A model generated the notes under the pieces. It had not been told where the DNA came from. It was given only the letters and a program-made list of their open reading frames with translations, and searched no databases. 64,000 nt of DNA from the NCBI RefSeq assembly GCF_001027285.1, contig NZ_CP011509.1, forward strand, positions 4,286,501 to 4,350,500, in the 5' to 3' direction. Positions 38,212-46,528 of the stretch are shown here, in pieces (within the stretch, counting starts at the first letter, position 1; the number at the start of each line of letters is the position of its first letter). Position numbers and translations under genes: made by a program. This DNA is from Archangium gephyra (GTDB lineage Bacteria; Myxococcota; Myxococcia; Myxococcales; Myxococcaceae).

Positions 38212-38820
38212 TCATACCTCGATGAACTTGGCCCCGGTAATTTGATCTTGTTCCAAGGCCTCCTTGATGTCCTGGGAGACGATGAGCGCCACGAGCCATC
38301 CCCATGGCCGGAAGATGCGGGCACCTTCGACCTTGGTTGGGTCGATACGCATGCCGTGGACGGCCCGATAGGTTCCGACCTTCTTGGGCAGTCCATCCTC
38401 GGGTTTGAAATAATCCACATGTCTGGAACGAGCATCATCGATGCACTTCACGACTCGGGTGGGATTGAGGATGAACCAGGGTTCTGGGTGTGATGCGATC
38501 CTCGTTGGTAAGAATTGGACGTCCTGTATTCCCAATTGCTCGAAGAGGTGTACGACGCGAGCAGTGACGACGGGAGTGCCCAGGGGCGAGATGTTGAAGT
38601 CGACCGGGCTCCCAGCAGGTTGAACGATCTGGAACGTGGGGGACTCTGTCATGTCCGCTACCTCGAGTCGCTCTCCTATGCAATACTTCCAGGGATTGGC
38701 GAGCCTCGCACCTTGTTCATCCAAAGGGCCTTTGAGCACCCAACTGTCACTACCATCGGGAGCATAAAGGTTCTCGGTGAGTTGGAAATAACTGCAAGGA
38801 GCAGGGGTGCGAAGATTCAT
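38212..38820 (-). CDS. Imm11-family immunity protein, copy 1
   Basis: The 202-residue protein has the same Imm11 landmarks as its neighbour: YFQLTENLYAPDGSDSWVL, SPVDFNISPLGTPVV, VVKCIDDARSRHVDYF, GTYRAVHGMRIDPTKVEGAR and WGWLVALIVSQDIKEALEQ. The ATG at 38820 overlaps the stop of the AHH toxin gene by four bases, so toxin and this immunity protein should be made together. No signal peptide is visible, consistent with protection inside the cell. The second copy follows after 12 bp. Confidence 0.85.
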   Translation of the reverse strand: MNLRTPAPCSYFQLTENLYAPDGSDSWVLKGPLDEQGARLANPWKYCIGERLEVADMTESPTFQIVQPAGSPVDFNISPLGTPVVTARVVHLFEQLGIQDVQFLPTRIASHPEPWFILNPTRVVKCIDDARSRHVDYFKPEDGLPKKVGTYRAVHGMRIDPTKVEGARIFRPWGWLVALIVSQDIKEALEQDQITGAKFIEV

Positions 38821-40112
38821 GGCTGGGTTTTCTTGATCAACATCTTGTTCAGATCGGTACCAGGAGTACAAAGCTCGTCGGCAATGAGTTTGAGCGCATT
38901 CGTGAATGCTCGTTTGCATTCTTCCTGGCTTGTACAGCCGACAATACTGGTTCTGAGTCGCTCAAAAACTGTCCGATGATATTGTTCGGAGTGCGGCCCC
39001 TCGTGGCCCTGGATGTGGATGAGGTTCGTGGGGTCATTGAGGCTCATTCCCATTTGTTCAAATAACACCTCGAACCGTGGGGTCCACGGACCACCCCGTG
39101 CAGATGACTTCCGGTTGCTGATGGTGGCGAGGTGGTGCCACTCGCCGTTCTTGCTTGAGCCGTCGTCACAGATGCTCTCTGCCCGGGCGGCGGCTACCGT
39201 GTTCCCGAGCGTCGCTCCAGAGATGACGACACTGCCATCCGCCACGACCTGCACCGTCGTCGCCTCGGTCATCAGCAGATCATCCAGCGCAGCCGCCCCG
39301 GCTGGGGCCCATTGCCTGCCTCTCATGCCGCCCGGCGGGACGCCCGGAAGTGCCTTGCCCACTCCGTAACTCGCCACCATCACCAGCAGCCTCAGCCCGG
39401 TACCTCCCAGGGCCTTCCCGAAGCGCTCCGCGACCTTCTCCAACTCCCGCACTGTCCGGGCCTGTTCCGCTTCCTTGTACAGCCGCATGACGGTCACGGC
39501 CACGTTGCGCAGCTCGGCCACGGTGAAGCTCGTCATGAGCACGAGGGTCAGCTTCGCGGCGAACGCCTTGGAGAAGAAGGGCTCGGGTGCCAGCCACGCC
39601 GCCATGTAGAGGGCCGTGGAGAGGACCACGCCGGAGACGAAGAGAGGGTCGTTGAACAGCTCATGCGCGGCATTGCGGAAGCCATCGCCCATGAACCGGG
39701 TCGAGAGGCGCAGGGCCATCACCTGGCGGCTGTTCTCGAGCGCTTCCGGCAGATGCACGGAGGGGGAGCCGTACTTCGCGAGGTATTCCGCGCGGAGCTG
39801 TTGCTCCCAACTTACGGCCGTGCACGAGGCACATGGCACCATGCCCGTGGTGGCGAGCAGGAGCCCTCGTGGTTCAAGGGCGGTCAGCGAATCGTGCTGG
39901 AAGGTCAGGATGGAACGGGCCTCTTCCACGGTGAAGTTCCGTTGCAAGAGGGGAGACAGTTCGAACGAGAGTTTCAGCCGTTCCCCTGGAAGCGTGCTCA
40001 CCTGGAGGGACACCTCCCGTTCCACACGGAACGCATCCAGAGGCCCACCGAGCGCGGTCAGCACCGGGGCCAAGGTGAGCAGGAGCGCAGCGGCCAGGAG
40101 CCTCATGGACAT
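38817..40112 (-). CDS. AHH-nuclease polymorphic toxin with N-terminal export/membrane region
   Basis: The 431-residue protein has a signal-like N-terminus (MRLLAAALLLTLAPVLTALG) without a lipobox Cys, then a conserved-looking region with two hydrophobic segments (PLFVSGVVLSTALYMAAWLA and KAFAAKLTLVLMTSF). The C-terminus (about 320-431) is an AHH-type HNH nuclease: EWHHLATISN, GGPWTPRFEVLFEQMGMSLN, LIHIQGHEGPHSEQYHRTVF and TPGTDLNKMLIKK. Such toxins are common in Cystobacterineae and are paired with Imm11 genes, which follow here with an ATGA overlap. It probably kills related non-immune cells by DNA or RNA cleavage; the delivery route (contact/outer-membrane exchange) is inferred. Confidence 0.82.
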   Translation of the reverse strand: MSMRLLAAALLLTLAPVLTALGGPLDAFRVEREVSLQVSTLPGERLKLSFELSPLLQRNFTVEEARSILTFQHDSLTALEPRGLLLATTGMVPCASCTAVSWEQQLRAEYLAKYGSPSVHLPEALENSRQVMALRLSTRFMGDGFRNAAHELFNDPLFVSGVVLSTALYMAAWLAPEPFFSKAFAAKLTLVLMTSFTVAELRNVAVTVMRLYKEAEQARTVRELEKVAERFGKALGGTGLRLLVMVASYGVGKALPGVPPGGMRGRQWAPAGAAALDDLLMTEATTVQVVADGSVVISGATLGNTVAAARAESICDDGSSKNGEWHHLATISNRKSSARGGPWTPRFEVLFEQMGMSLNDPTNLIHIQGHEGPHSEQYHRTVFERLRTSIVGCTSQEECKRAFTNALKLIADELCTPGTDLNKMLIKKTQP

Positions 40113-40154
40113 GGTCCAGGAGTCTACTTCATGGGTAGAGGCAGTCCTGCCACG

Positions 40155-40859
40155 TCAGCCCATCATCCGCCCCACCATCATCCCGAGCAGGAAGGCCGTC
40201 GCGCCCGCGGCACCCACCATCCACAGGGGAAAGCCCTGGGCTCCGGTCTCCGGAGCAGCGGAGGACGCCTGGCGGGTGGTGGCTTCCTCGGGGATGACTA
40301 CTCGGACCTTGATGCCGCCCGCGGTGAGGGCCTCCGACAGGTCATCGATGCAGCGCTCGTAGTCCTCCTCGGCGATGTCGATCGGCGTGCCGTGGTGGGC
40401 CTCGTACCGCTTCGCCACGGCCTCGTGGCCGCGCAGCTGCGCTTCCTTCCGGGCCACGTCCACCCAGCCGCAGACGATCGTTGGCGCCGAGCCGCGCCTC
40501 GGGACGAGCGAGATGGGCTGCCGCGCCAGCTTCCCTCCGGCCGTGCTGGGACCCTCGGGCTCGTCGATCCGCAGCACCCGGTGCGGTGTGCGTCCGTAGA
40601 TCTTCTTCGAGAACCTGTCCTTCAGCCGTTCCGCGAACAGCGCCGCATGCGTCGCGAACATCGTCCGGAACTCGACCTCGGGCGGCTCGGCTTCCGGAGC
40701 CTTGTGCGGAGCCGTGTTCAGCTCCGTCACGGGTGCCATGCGCGTCTCGTCCGCTCGCCTTGCCCGGGGGGGCGGCGTGCGCTCGTCTTCCTCCTGGGGG
40801 GCAACGCGTGTCTCGTCGGACCGCCCCGTGCTGCCTCGACCCCTGTGACCGTTCGCCAT
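40155..40859 (-). CDS. hypothetical protein, predicted tail-anchored membrane protein
   Basis: The 234-residue protein has a charged, probably disordered N-terminal half containing a repeated motif (SDETRVAP and ADETRMAP, about 24 residues apart) and the acidic-Thr segment EDERTPPP. A folded middle follows (about 65-190: FAERLKDRFSKKIYGRTPHR, VCGWVDVARKEAQL), and the chain ends with one C-terminal transmembrane segment (FPLWMVGAAGATAFLLGMMV). There is no signal peptide, so the bulk should be cytoplasmic. No family was recognised. The DETR motifs resemble Thr-phosphorylation/FHA-docking sites, which is speculation. It lies upstream of the toxin gene with a 42-bp gap. Confidence 0.6.
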   Translation of the reverse strand: MANGHRGRGSTGRSDETRVAPQEEDERTPPPRARRADETRMAPVTELNTAPHKAPEAEPPEVEFRTMFATHAALFAERLKDRFSKKIYGRTPHRVLRIDEPEGPSTAGGKLARQPISLVPRRGSAPTIVCGWVDVARKEAQLRGHEAVAKRYEAHHGTPIDIAEEDYERCIDDLSEALTAGGIKVRVVIPEEATTRQASSAAPETGAQGFPLWMVGAAGATAFLLGMMVGRMMG

Positions 40860-40904
40860 GCCTGCTCCTCACCGCGCAGGATACCCGCTCGGCGGCGCGG
40901 ACGC

Positions 40905-41696
40905 TCAGGCGCGGACGAGCCGGGGCGGCATCCCGGGGCGGGACGCCTCGGCGAGGCCGGAGGTCACCCTCCCCACCAGCCAGAACTCGCCCTGGATGAT
41001 GTTTCCGGCCTCCAGCGGGGCCGCCAGCTCCCGGGGCGAGGCGAGCACGTCGTAGCTCCCTCCCAGTGTCCGCACGATGGCGTGCTGGAACGTCTCCCCG
41101 GTGGCGAGGTTCTCTCGCAACCCGGCCTCCAGCACCCGGCCCGTGAGGAAGGCCTCGGCCGCCTCGGGCCGCTCCTCTCCCTCCAGGGAGAACAGGCCGG
41201 AGGGAATGAGGGACTCGGCGGCGAACTTCACCTCCTCGTCCGCCTGCGCCTTGATGAAGGCCGCCTCGTCCGTCCAGGTCTCGATGCCGCGCGCGAAGGC
41301 GCACAGGCCCAGCTCGAGGATGACTCCTTCGCTCACCCGCTCGCGCGTGAGCAGGAGGTCATCGAGCTGTGTGGCCAGCGGGTAGAAGAGCTCGCCCTTC
41401 GCATCCACGATCTCGACGAGCAGCGGATCGCAGAAGCGGCAATCCGGATCACTGGCGAAGCGCGTCGCGCGGGCCTGGAGCCGCGACCTCGCGCGAAAGC
41501 CCGGGGTGGCGCACTCCACGCCGTCCTTCGACAGCACGAAGCTGACGCTGGCGCCGCTCGCATCCGACCAGACGCGCAGCTCGTGGGAGCCCCACCTTCC
41601 CGCGGCCTCGCTGCGCTCCAGCAGCAGTGACATGCGGCGCCCGAAGTCCTGCGGATCCTTCGCGTTGATGCCGATGCACGACATGTTGCTGGCCAT
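40905..41696 (-). CDS. hypothetical protein of unknown family
   Basis: The 263-residue protein starts with MSCIGINAKDPQDFGRRMSLLLER, contains a CRFCDPLLVEIVD segment that could be a metal or structural pair of Cys, and has strand-rich N- and C-terminal halves. No signal peptide or membrane segment is seen. I recognise no domain. It is on the same strand as the tail-anchored protein (45-bp gap) and may be co-transcribed, but its link to the toxin locus is only positional. Confidence 0.6.
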   Translation of the reverse strand: MASNMSCIGINAKDPQDFGRRMSLLLERSEAAGRWGSHELRVWSDASGASVSFVLSKDGVECATPGFRARSRLQARATRFASDPDCRFCDPLLVEIVDAKGELFYPLATQLDDLLLTRERVSEGVILELGLCAFARGIETWTDEAAFIKAQADEEVKFAAESLIPSGLFSLEGEERPEAAEAFLTGRVLEAGLRENLATGETFQHAIVRTLGGSYDVLASPRELAAPLEAGNIIQGEFWLVGRVTSGLAEASRPGMPPRLVRA

Positions 41697-41756
41697 GCCG
41701 CACAGCCTATCACCGCCCCTGACAGTTCCGGGTCACGACGGGCCGCGCCGGCGGGC

Positions 41757-42230
41757 TCACGCCGCGCGGGTGGCGGGCGTCTGTTGCACCGCACACAGGT
41801 GGTCGGCGAGGTGCATGGCGTGGAGTGCCTCGTACTCGCGCTTGTCGCACGGGCCATAGGCGAGGTGGGGCTTCAGCGCGGAGGCGTCGGCGGCCTCGAA
41901 GCGGGCGATGGCCTGCCGGAGCCGCGCCAGGGCCGTAGCGAGGTTCGTGTCCTCCAGGACAGGTGCGCCCGGAATGGCCGCGTCGAGGCCGTGGGACATG
42001 AAGCCCTGCGAGAGGAACTTCCGCTTCGCGATGCGGCCGATCGTCGCGCGGAACAGGGCCGGGCGCAGCCTCGGGTAGCCGTCGAGCGAGCAGTCGATGC
42101 TCTGGGCACAGTGGAGGAGCACCTGCGGCAACGTCCATGCGCCGGGCACCGAGGCGCCCTCCGCGCGCTCCAGCGCATCGAGCTCGGTCCGCACCTGCGC
42201 CCACGTCGTCATTCTCAACATTCGCGCCAT
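41757..42230 (-). CDS. DUF1569 family protein (DinB-like)
   Basis: The 157-residue protein matches the DUF1569 pattern by eye: TLPQVLLHCAQSIDCSLDGYP, FMSHGLDAAIPGAP, LKPHLAYGPCDK and LHAMHLADHL. The conserved His residues are in positions used for metal binding in the DinB/YfiT four-helix fold. The function is unknown. Three in-frame ATGs (42239, 42230 and 42212) are possible; 42230 is given. It is divergent from the cytochrome lipoprotein gene at 42310. Confidence 0.75.
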   Translation of the reverse strand: MARMLRMTTWAQVRTELDALERAEGASVPGAWTLPQVLLHCAQSIDCSLDGYPRLRPALFRATIGRIAKRKFLSQGFMSHGLDAAIPGAPVLEDTNLATALARLRQAIARFEAADASALKPHLAYGPCDKREYEALHAMHLADHLCAVQQTPATRAA

Positions 42231-42309
42231 GGGGGCCATCCTAGCGTGCGGCTCCTGGCGAGCGCAGGGGGGTTGCTCCGCGAGGGTGGGGCCTCTATGC
42301 CGGGGCCCC

Positions 42310-45069
42310 ATGCGAGCCAATCGATTCCTCCTTCTCTGTTCCGCGGCGGTGCTGCTGCTGTCGGCCAGTGCGTGCCGGAACGGCGCCGAGCCGGACCTGG
42401 AGCCCCTCTGCACCGAGGCGCCGCTCCCGCTGCAGAACCCGCGCTCCCACACCCTGGGCGAGACCTTCTACCTGCCCCGGCTGAAGCAGGACGCGCAGTG
42501 TCCCTCTACGCTGGAGTGGCAGGTCGTCTCCGCGCCCGAGGGCAGCCGCAACACCGCCTACTCGCGGGGCGCTCCCGAGCCGCGCTTCACCCCCGACGTG
42601 CCCGGCGACTACGTCCTCCGAGTGGGCGAGCTGCGCGGCTCCGAGGTGTCGCTCCATGTCGTGGCCCGCTCTCCGGCCGAGCGCTTCCGCAACCACTACC
42701 TGACGCCCCTGTCCGGCGTGGTGCGCGTCGGCGAGGAGCTGTGGACCGCGAATGGCGCGTCCTACACGGTGAGCCGTCTCGCGCGGGTGGACGGCACGTA
42801 CTGGCGCAAGCATGGCGAGGTGACCGTGGGCGCGTGGCCCTCGGCGCTGGCCTGGCGCGAGCCGCTGCCCTATGTCCTCGTCGCCCAGCGCGGCAGCGAC
42901 ACCGTGGGCTTCATCGACAGGACGCGCGGCGTGCTCGTGGACTCCCTGTGGGTGGGGGACGAGCCCTCCGGTCTGGCCCTCTCGCCGGATGCCCGGCGGC
43001 TGTACGTGTCGCTGGCCACGCAGCGCCGGGTGGCGGTGGTGGACCTCACGGTGCGCGAGGTCGTGGCGCATGTGGAGGTGGGGTTCGATCCCCGCGCCCT
43101 GGCGCTCTCCGCGGATGGCCGGCGGCTCTTCGTGGCCTCGTACCGCTCCGGCAATCGCATCAAGGACACGCGCGGCACGTACGGGCCCGGGGATGACAAG
43201 GACATCTCGGTCGTCGACACCGCGTCGCTGACGACGATCGCCACCGTGGACGGGGTCTCCGCCGATCTTCGCGCCCTGGCGCTCTCCGCGGACGGCACCG
43301 AGCTGTACGTCGCCGCGACCGACGGAGACCCCGAGCCCTCGCAGGCGGATGCCACGGCGAAGCCCTTCGTGCACGAGGTGGTGGTGGTGGATGCGGACGC
43401 GGCGGTGCCGAGCGTGCTGCGGCGCGCGGACCTGACGCGCCAGGCCGGCTCCGGGGGGCCCGTGGTCAATCCCGCCGGGGTGCTCGCGGTGGGGGACACG
43501 CTGTGGGTCTCCTCCGAGTCCTCGGACGTGGTGGTGGCGCTCGACCGGAACACGCTCGCAGAGAAGGCCCGGGTGGCGGTGGGCCCGGGCGCCCGGCAGC
43601 TGGTGGCGTTGGATGCCGCGGGCACGGTGGCCGTGCACTGCTTCCAGAGCTTCGAGCTGTGGGTGCTGCGCGCGGACGGGACGGTGTTCCAGAAGGTGAA
43701 GCTCGTGGAGGATCCGCGTCCCGCGAACGTGGCGCTCGGCGAGCGCGTCTTCACCCGGCCCGGTGGGAGCTTCGCGGCGAACCACGCTTGCTCGAGCTGC
43801 CATGTGGAGACGCAGAACGACGGCATGGTGTGGCGCTTCGGACCGTCCATCTGGCACAACGTGCGGCCTTTGCAATTGCTGGATGCCACCACGCCGCTGG
43901 GGTGGAGCGCCTACGTCTCCAGCTCCGACAACTTCGGCTACCAGGGGCCCGCGTCCATCGTGTCGCGTCCGGCCACGCCCGAGGAGTCGCTCGGCCTTCA
44001 GGCCTTCCTGGGCTCGCTGCTCGGCGCTCCCAGGGCCACGGGCCACACCCGGCTGGACGGCAGCTACACCGAGGCCGCCCTGCGCGGACAGGCGCTCTTC
44101 GAGGGGAAGGCCACCTGCTCGGGTTGCCACACACCACCGCTGTACACGTCGCGGGGGTATGTGGCGCAGGGCAAGTCCGGCGAGCCGGCCGACATCCCCA
44201 CGCTCCTGGGCACCTACCGTCACGGAATCTACTTCGTGGGCGGGAAGGCCCGGAGCCTGGAGGCCGCCCTGGACGTGGCGATCGACTACGTGAAGGTGCC
44301 ACTCAGCGCCGAGGAGCGCGCGGACCTCCTGGCGTTCCTGCGCGAGCTGACGCCGAAGGGTGGGGCTCCGCTGGGCATCTGGCCGGACATCGACAGCGCC
44401 GAGGGTGTCTACCCGGACGTGCGTCCGTCCGTGGCCTTCGCGGACCCGGTGGATGACTCCCACGGGAAGCCGGCGTCCGAGGTGGCGGCGGAGTACGTGG
44501 TGCTGGAGGACGCGCTCGGCAATCGCGTGTCCGGCACGGTGGAGGTCCAGGGCGGACGGATCACGTTCGTGCCGACGGCGCTGCTCGCGCAGGGGGCCCG
44601 CTACCGCTTCCGGGTGCTGCCGGGCCTGCCGTTCCTCTCCGGAGGCGCGCTCTGGGGTGAGCTCGGGAGCGAGTTCACCGTCGCGAAGCCGGCCGCGGGC
44701 ACCTGGTCCCGGGCGATGCGCATGACGGTCCTGGTTCCGGGGCGCGGGGGCACCATGCCCGTGGACTTCGTGCTCGAGACGGCCGAGACCTCCCGTCCGG
44801 GCGCGCTCACCTTGACGGTGCTTCCCCAGGGCTCGGGGAGCCAGCAGCGTCAGCAGGTCTGGGCGCGGGTGGATGGGGACCGGTGGCAGATGCAGCCCTT
44901 CGCGATGCCGCTCTTCGGCACCAGCGTGGCGGATGCCTCGGAGGTGGTGGGCGCGGTCACGCAGGTGGACCCGTCCAACCAGGACATCACCCGGGTGGAG
45001 GGGGCGCTGCGCATCCGCGGGCCCGGCATCGACATGAAGGGCGTCGCCTTCACCATCGTTCCGCGATAG
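42310..45069 (+). CDS. di-heme beta-propeller lipoprotein (MauG/peroxidase-like)
   Basis: The 919-residue protein has a signal peptide with a lipobox (LLLSASAC), then a long beta-propeller of YVTN type (VAQRGSDTVGFIDRTRG; LALSPDARRLYVSLAT). A di-heme cytochrome region follows with CSSCH at residues 494-498 and CSGCH at 603-607. The C-terminal ~250 residues include Ig-like domains with VYPDVRPSVAFADPVDD. It is likely a periplasmic/outer-membrane-anchored redox protein related to MauG/cytochrome c peroxidases. Substrate and partners are unknown. ATG 42310 places the signal peptide correctly. It is divergent from the DUF1569 gene. Confidence 0.82.
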   Translation: MRANRFLLLCSAAVLLLSASACRNGAEPDLEPLCTEAPLPLQNPRSHTLGETFYLPRLKQDAQCPSTLEWQVVSAPEGSRNTAYSRGAPEPRFTPDVPGDYVLRVGELRGSEVSLHVVARSPAERFRNHYLTPLSGVVRVGEELWTANGASYTVSRLARVDGTYWRKHGEVTVGAWPSALAWREPLPYVLVAQRGSDTVGFIDRTRGVLVDSLWVGDEPSGLALSPDARRLYVSLATQRRVAVVDLTVREVVAHVEVGFDPRALALSADGRRLFVASYRSGNRIKDTRGTYGPGDDKDISVVDTASLTTIATVDGVSADLRALALSADGTELYVAATDGDPEPSQADATAKPFVHEVVVVDADAAVPSVLRRADLTRQAGSGGPVVNPAGVLAVGDTLWVSSESSDVVVALDRNTLAEKARVAVGPGARQLVALDAAGTVAVHCFQSFELWVLRADGTVFQKVKLVEDPRPANVALGERVFTRPGGSFAANHACSSCHVETQNDGMVWRFGPSIWHNVRPLQLLDATTPLGWSAYVSSSDNFGYQGPASIVSRPATPEESLGLQAFLGSLLGAPRATGHTRLDGSYTEAALRGQALFEGKATCSGCHTPPLYTSRGYVAQGKSGEPADIPTLLGTYRHGIYFVGGKARSLEAALDVAIDYVKVPLSAEERADLLAFLRELTPKGGAPLGIWPDIDSAEGVYPDVRPSVAFADPVDDSHGKPASEVAAEYVVLEDALGNRVSGTVEVQGGRITFVPTALLAQGARYRFRVLPGLPFLSGGALWGELGSEFTVAKPAAGTWSRAMRMTVLVPGRGGTMPVDFVLETAETSRPGALTLTVLPQGSGSQQRQQVWARVDGDRWQMQPFAMPLFGTSVADASEVVGAVTQVDPSNQDITRVEGALRIRGPGIDMKGVAFTIVPR

Positions 45070-45090
45070 CGGCGGTGGAGCGGGGCCCTC

Positions 45091-46404
45091 TCACCCGTGC
45101 ATGGGCGAGGGGGCCTCGGAGTGGGGCTCGTCCAGCGTGGCCCTGGGGCGCAGCGCGAGCGCCAGGGCCATGGCCACCAGGCACACGCCGCCCACCGTCA
45201 TGATGACCTGGGCATGGGTGAAGCCGGCGTGCTCGACGAGCGCCGCCATGCCGGTGGGGATGAAGGCCGCCACGAAGGCGCCCACGTGGAAGACGAGTCC
45301 CACGCACTTGCCGCGGATGCTCGCCGGGAAGAGCGAGGTGAGCAGCAGCGGGGCGATGCCCGGAGGGGCCGCGCCGAAGAAGCCCCCCGCGAAGGCACCC
45401 AGCCACATCCATCCGGGCACCATGCCCACGTAGAGCGGCAGGAAGGGCAGCATGCCGAACGCGGCGATGGCCACCGCCTTCGCCACGCCCAGCCGTGAGG
45501 CGATGGCCCCGCACATGGCCGTCCCCAGCAGCATGCCCACGTTGACGATCGTCACCAGCACCGACACGCCCTGGACGCTCATCCCCAGCTCCGTCTTCAG
45601 CAGCACCGGGTACAGGCTGGTGAGTCCGTAGTAGCCCCCGAAGTTGCACGCCATCACCAGCGAGCCCCACGCGAGCCGCGTCAGCAGCACCGGATCCATG
45701 AGTCCCCGCGAGGCCTGGGCCCGCCGCTCCGCGAGCGCCTTCTCGCGATCGAATTTCTCCGGCACGCCGTAGCGGATGGGCAGCACCAGCAGCGCCGGCA
45801 CCGCGGCGATGACGAAGAGCGCCCGCCAGCCCCACAGCGGCACCACGAAACCGGAGACCACCGCGGCCAGCAGGTAGCCCACGGCCCAGCCCCCGTGGAG
45901 GATGCCCGAGGCGATGCCGCGGCTGCGCTCGGGCCAGTTCTCCATGGCCAGGGTGGCGCCGCTCGTCCACTCGGCGCCCATGCCGAAGCCGAAGAGGGTG
46001 CGCAGCACCAGCACCCAGGTGATGGAGGGGGCCAGCGCCACCGCGCCGTCGCACAGCGCCAGCCAGAGGATGGAGATCATCAGCGGCAGCTTGCGGCCCC
46101 ACCGGTCCGCCACCGCTCCCGCGGCCACTCCGCCCACCAGCCGCACCAGCAGCGTGAGCGTGATGGAGCCCGCCAGCACCGTCACCCCGACGCCGAACTC
46201 CTTCGCCATCTCCGGCATCACCAGCAGGTAGATGGTGAAGTCGAAGGCATCCAGCACCCAGCCCACCCAGGCCGCCAGGAACGTCCGCCACTGCTCCCTT
46301 CCGGGCTCCTTCCACCACGGCAGTGCTCGCGCCCCTGACGCTGGAAGTGCCGCCTCGCCGCGGTCGCCCGCGAGTCCCTGGGTGTCCCCCTCACCGGTGT
46401 GCAT
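45091..46404 (-). CDS. MFS transporter, sialate/lactate:H+ symporter (SHS)-like
   Basis: The 437-residue protein has twelve hydrophobic segments. The first, AAWVGWVLDAFDFTIYLLVM, is characteristic of SHS-family carboxylate symporters (sialate, lactate, pyruvate). The MFS signature GAVADRWGRKLPLMISI lies between TM2 and TM3, and FGFGMGAEWTSGATLAMENWP follows. The transported acid cannot be assigned from sequence. ATG 46404 gives a 35-residue N-terminal cytoplasmic tail; longer in-frame starts run over the divergent phytase region. The gene ends 22 bp from the convergent di-heme lipoprotein gene. Confidence 0.82.
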   Translation of the reverse strand: MHTGEGDTQGLAGDRGEAALPASGARALPWWKEPGREQWRTFLAAWVGWVLDAFDFTIYLLVMPEMAKEFGVGVTVLAGSITLTLLVRLVGGVAAGAVADRWGRKLPLMISILWLALCDGAVALAPSITWVLVLRTLFGFGMGAEWTSGATLAMENWPERSRGIASGILHGGWAVGYLLAAVVSGFVVPLWGWRALFVIAAVPALLVLPIRYGVPEKFDREKALAERRAQASRGLMDPVLLTRLAWGSLVMACNFGGYYGLTSLYPVLLKTELGMSVQGVSVLVTIVNVGMLLGTAMCGAIASRLGVAKAVAIAAFGMLPFLPLYVGMVPGWMWLGAFAGGFFGAAPPGIAPLLLTSLFPASIRGKCVGLVFHVGAFVAAFIPTGMAALVEHAGFTHAQVIMTVGGVCLVAMALALALRPRATLDEPHSEAPSPMHG

Positions 46405-46528
46405 GTCCAGGAGGATACCGGAGCCCCGGGGGATGCGCTCGCCGGTGAACGTCTCCGGCACGCTCCTCCTTGCGCGGGCAAGGGCGCGTGGCCAACCCGT
46501 TGGCTCGAATATCGCCCAGGAGGCCGTC

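Noticed and set aside
40020-40112. The AHH toxin as a lipoprotein
   Set aside because: The signal-like N-terminus has no Cys lipobox (ALGGPLD follows the hydrophobic stretch).
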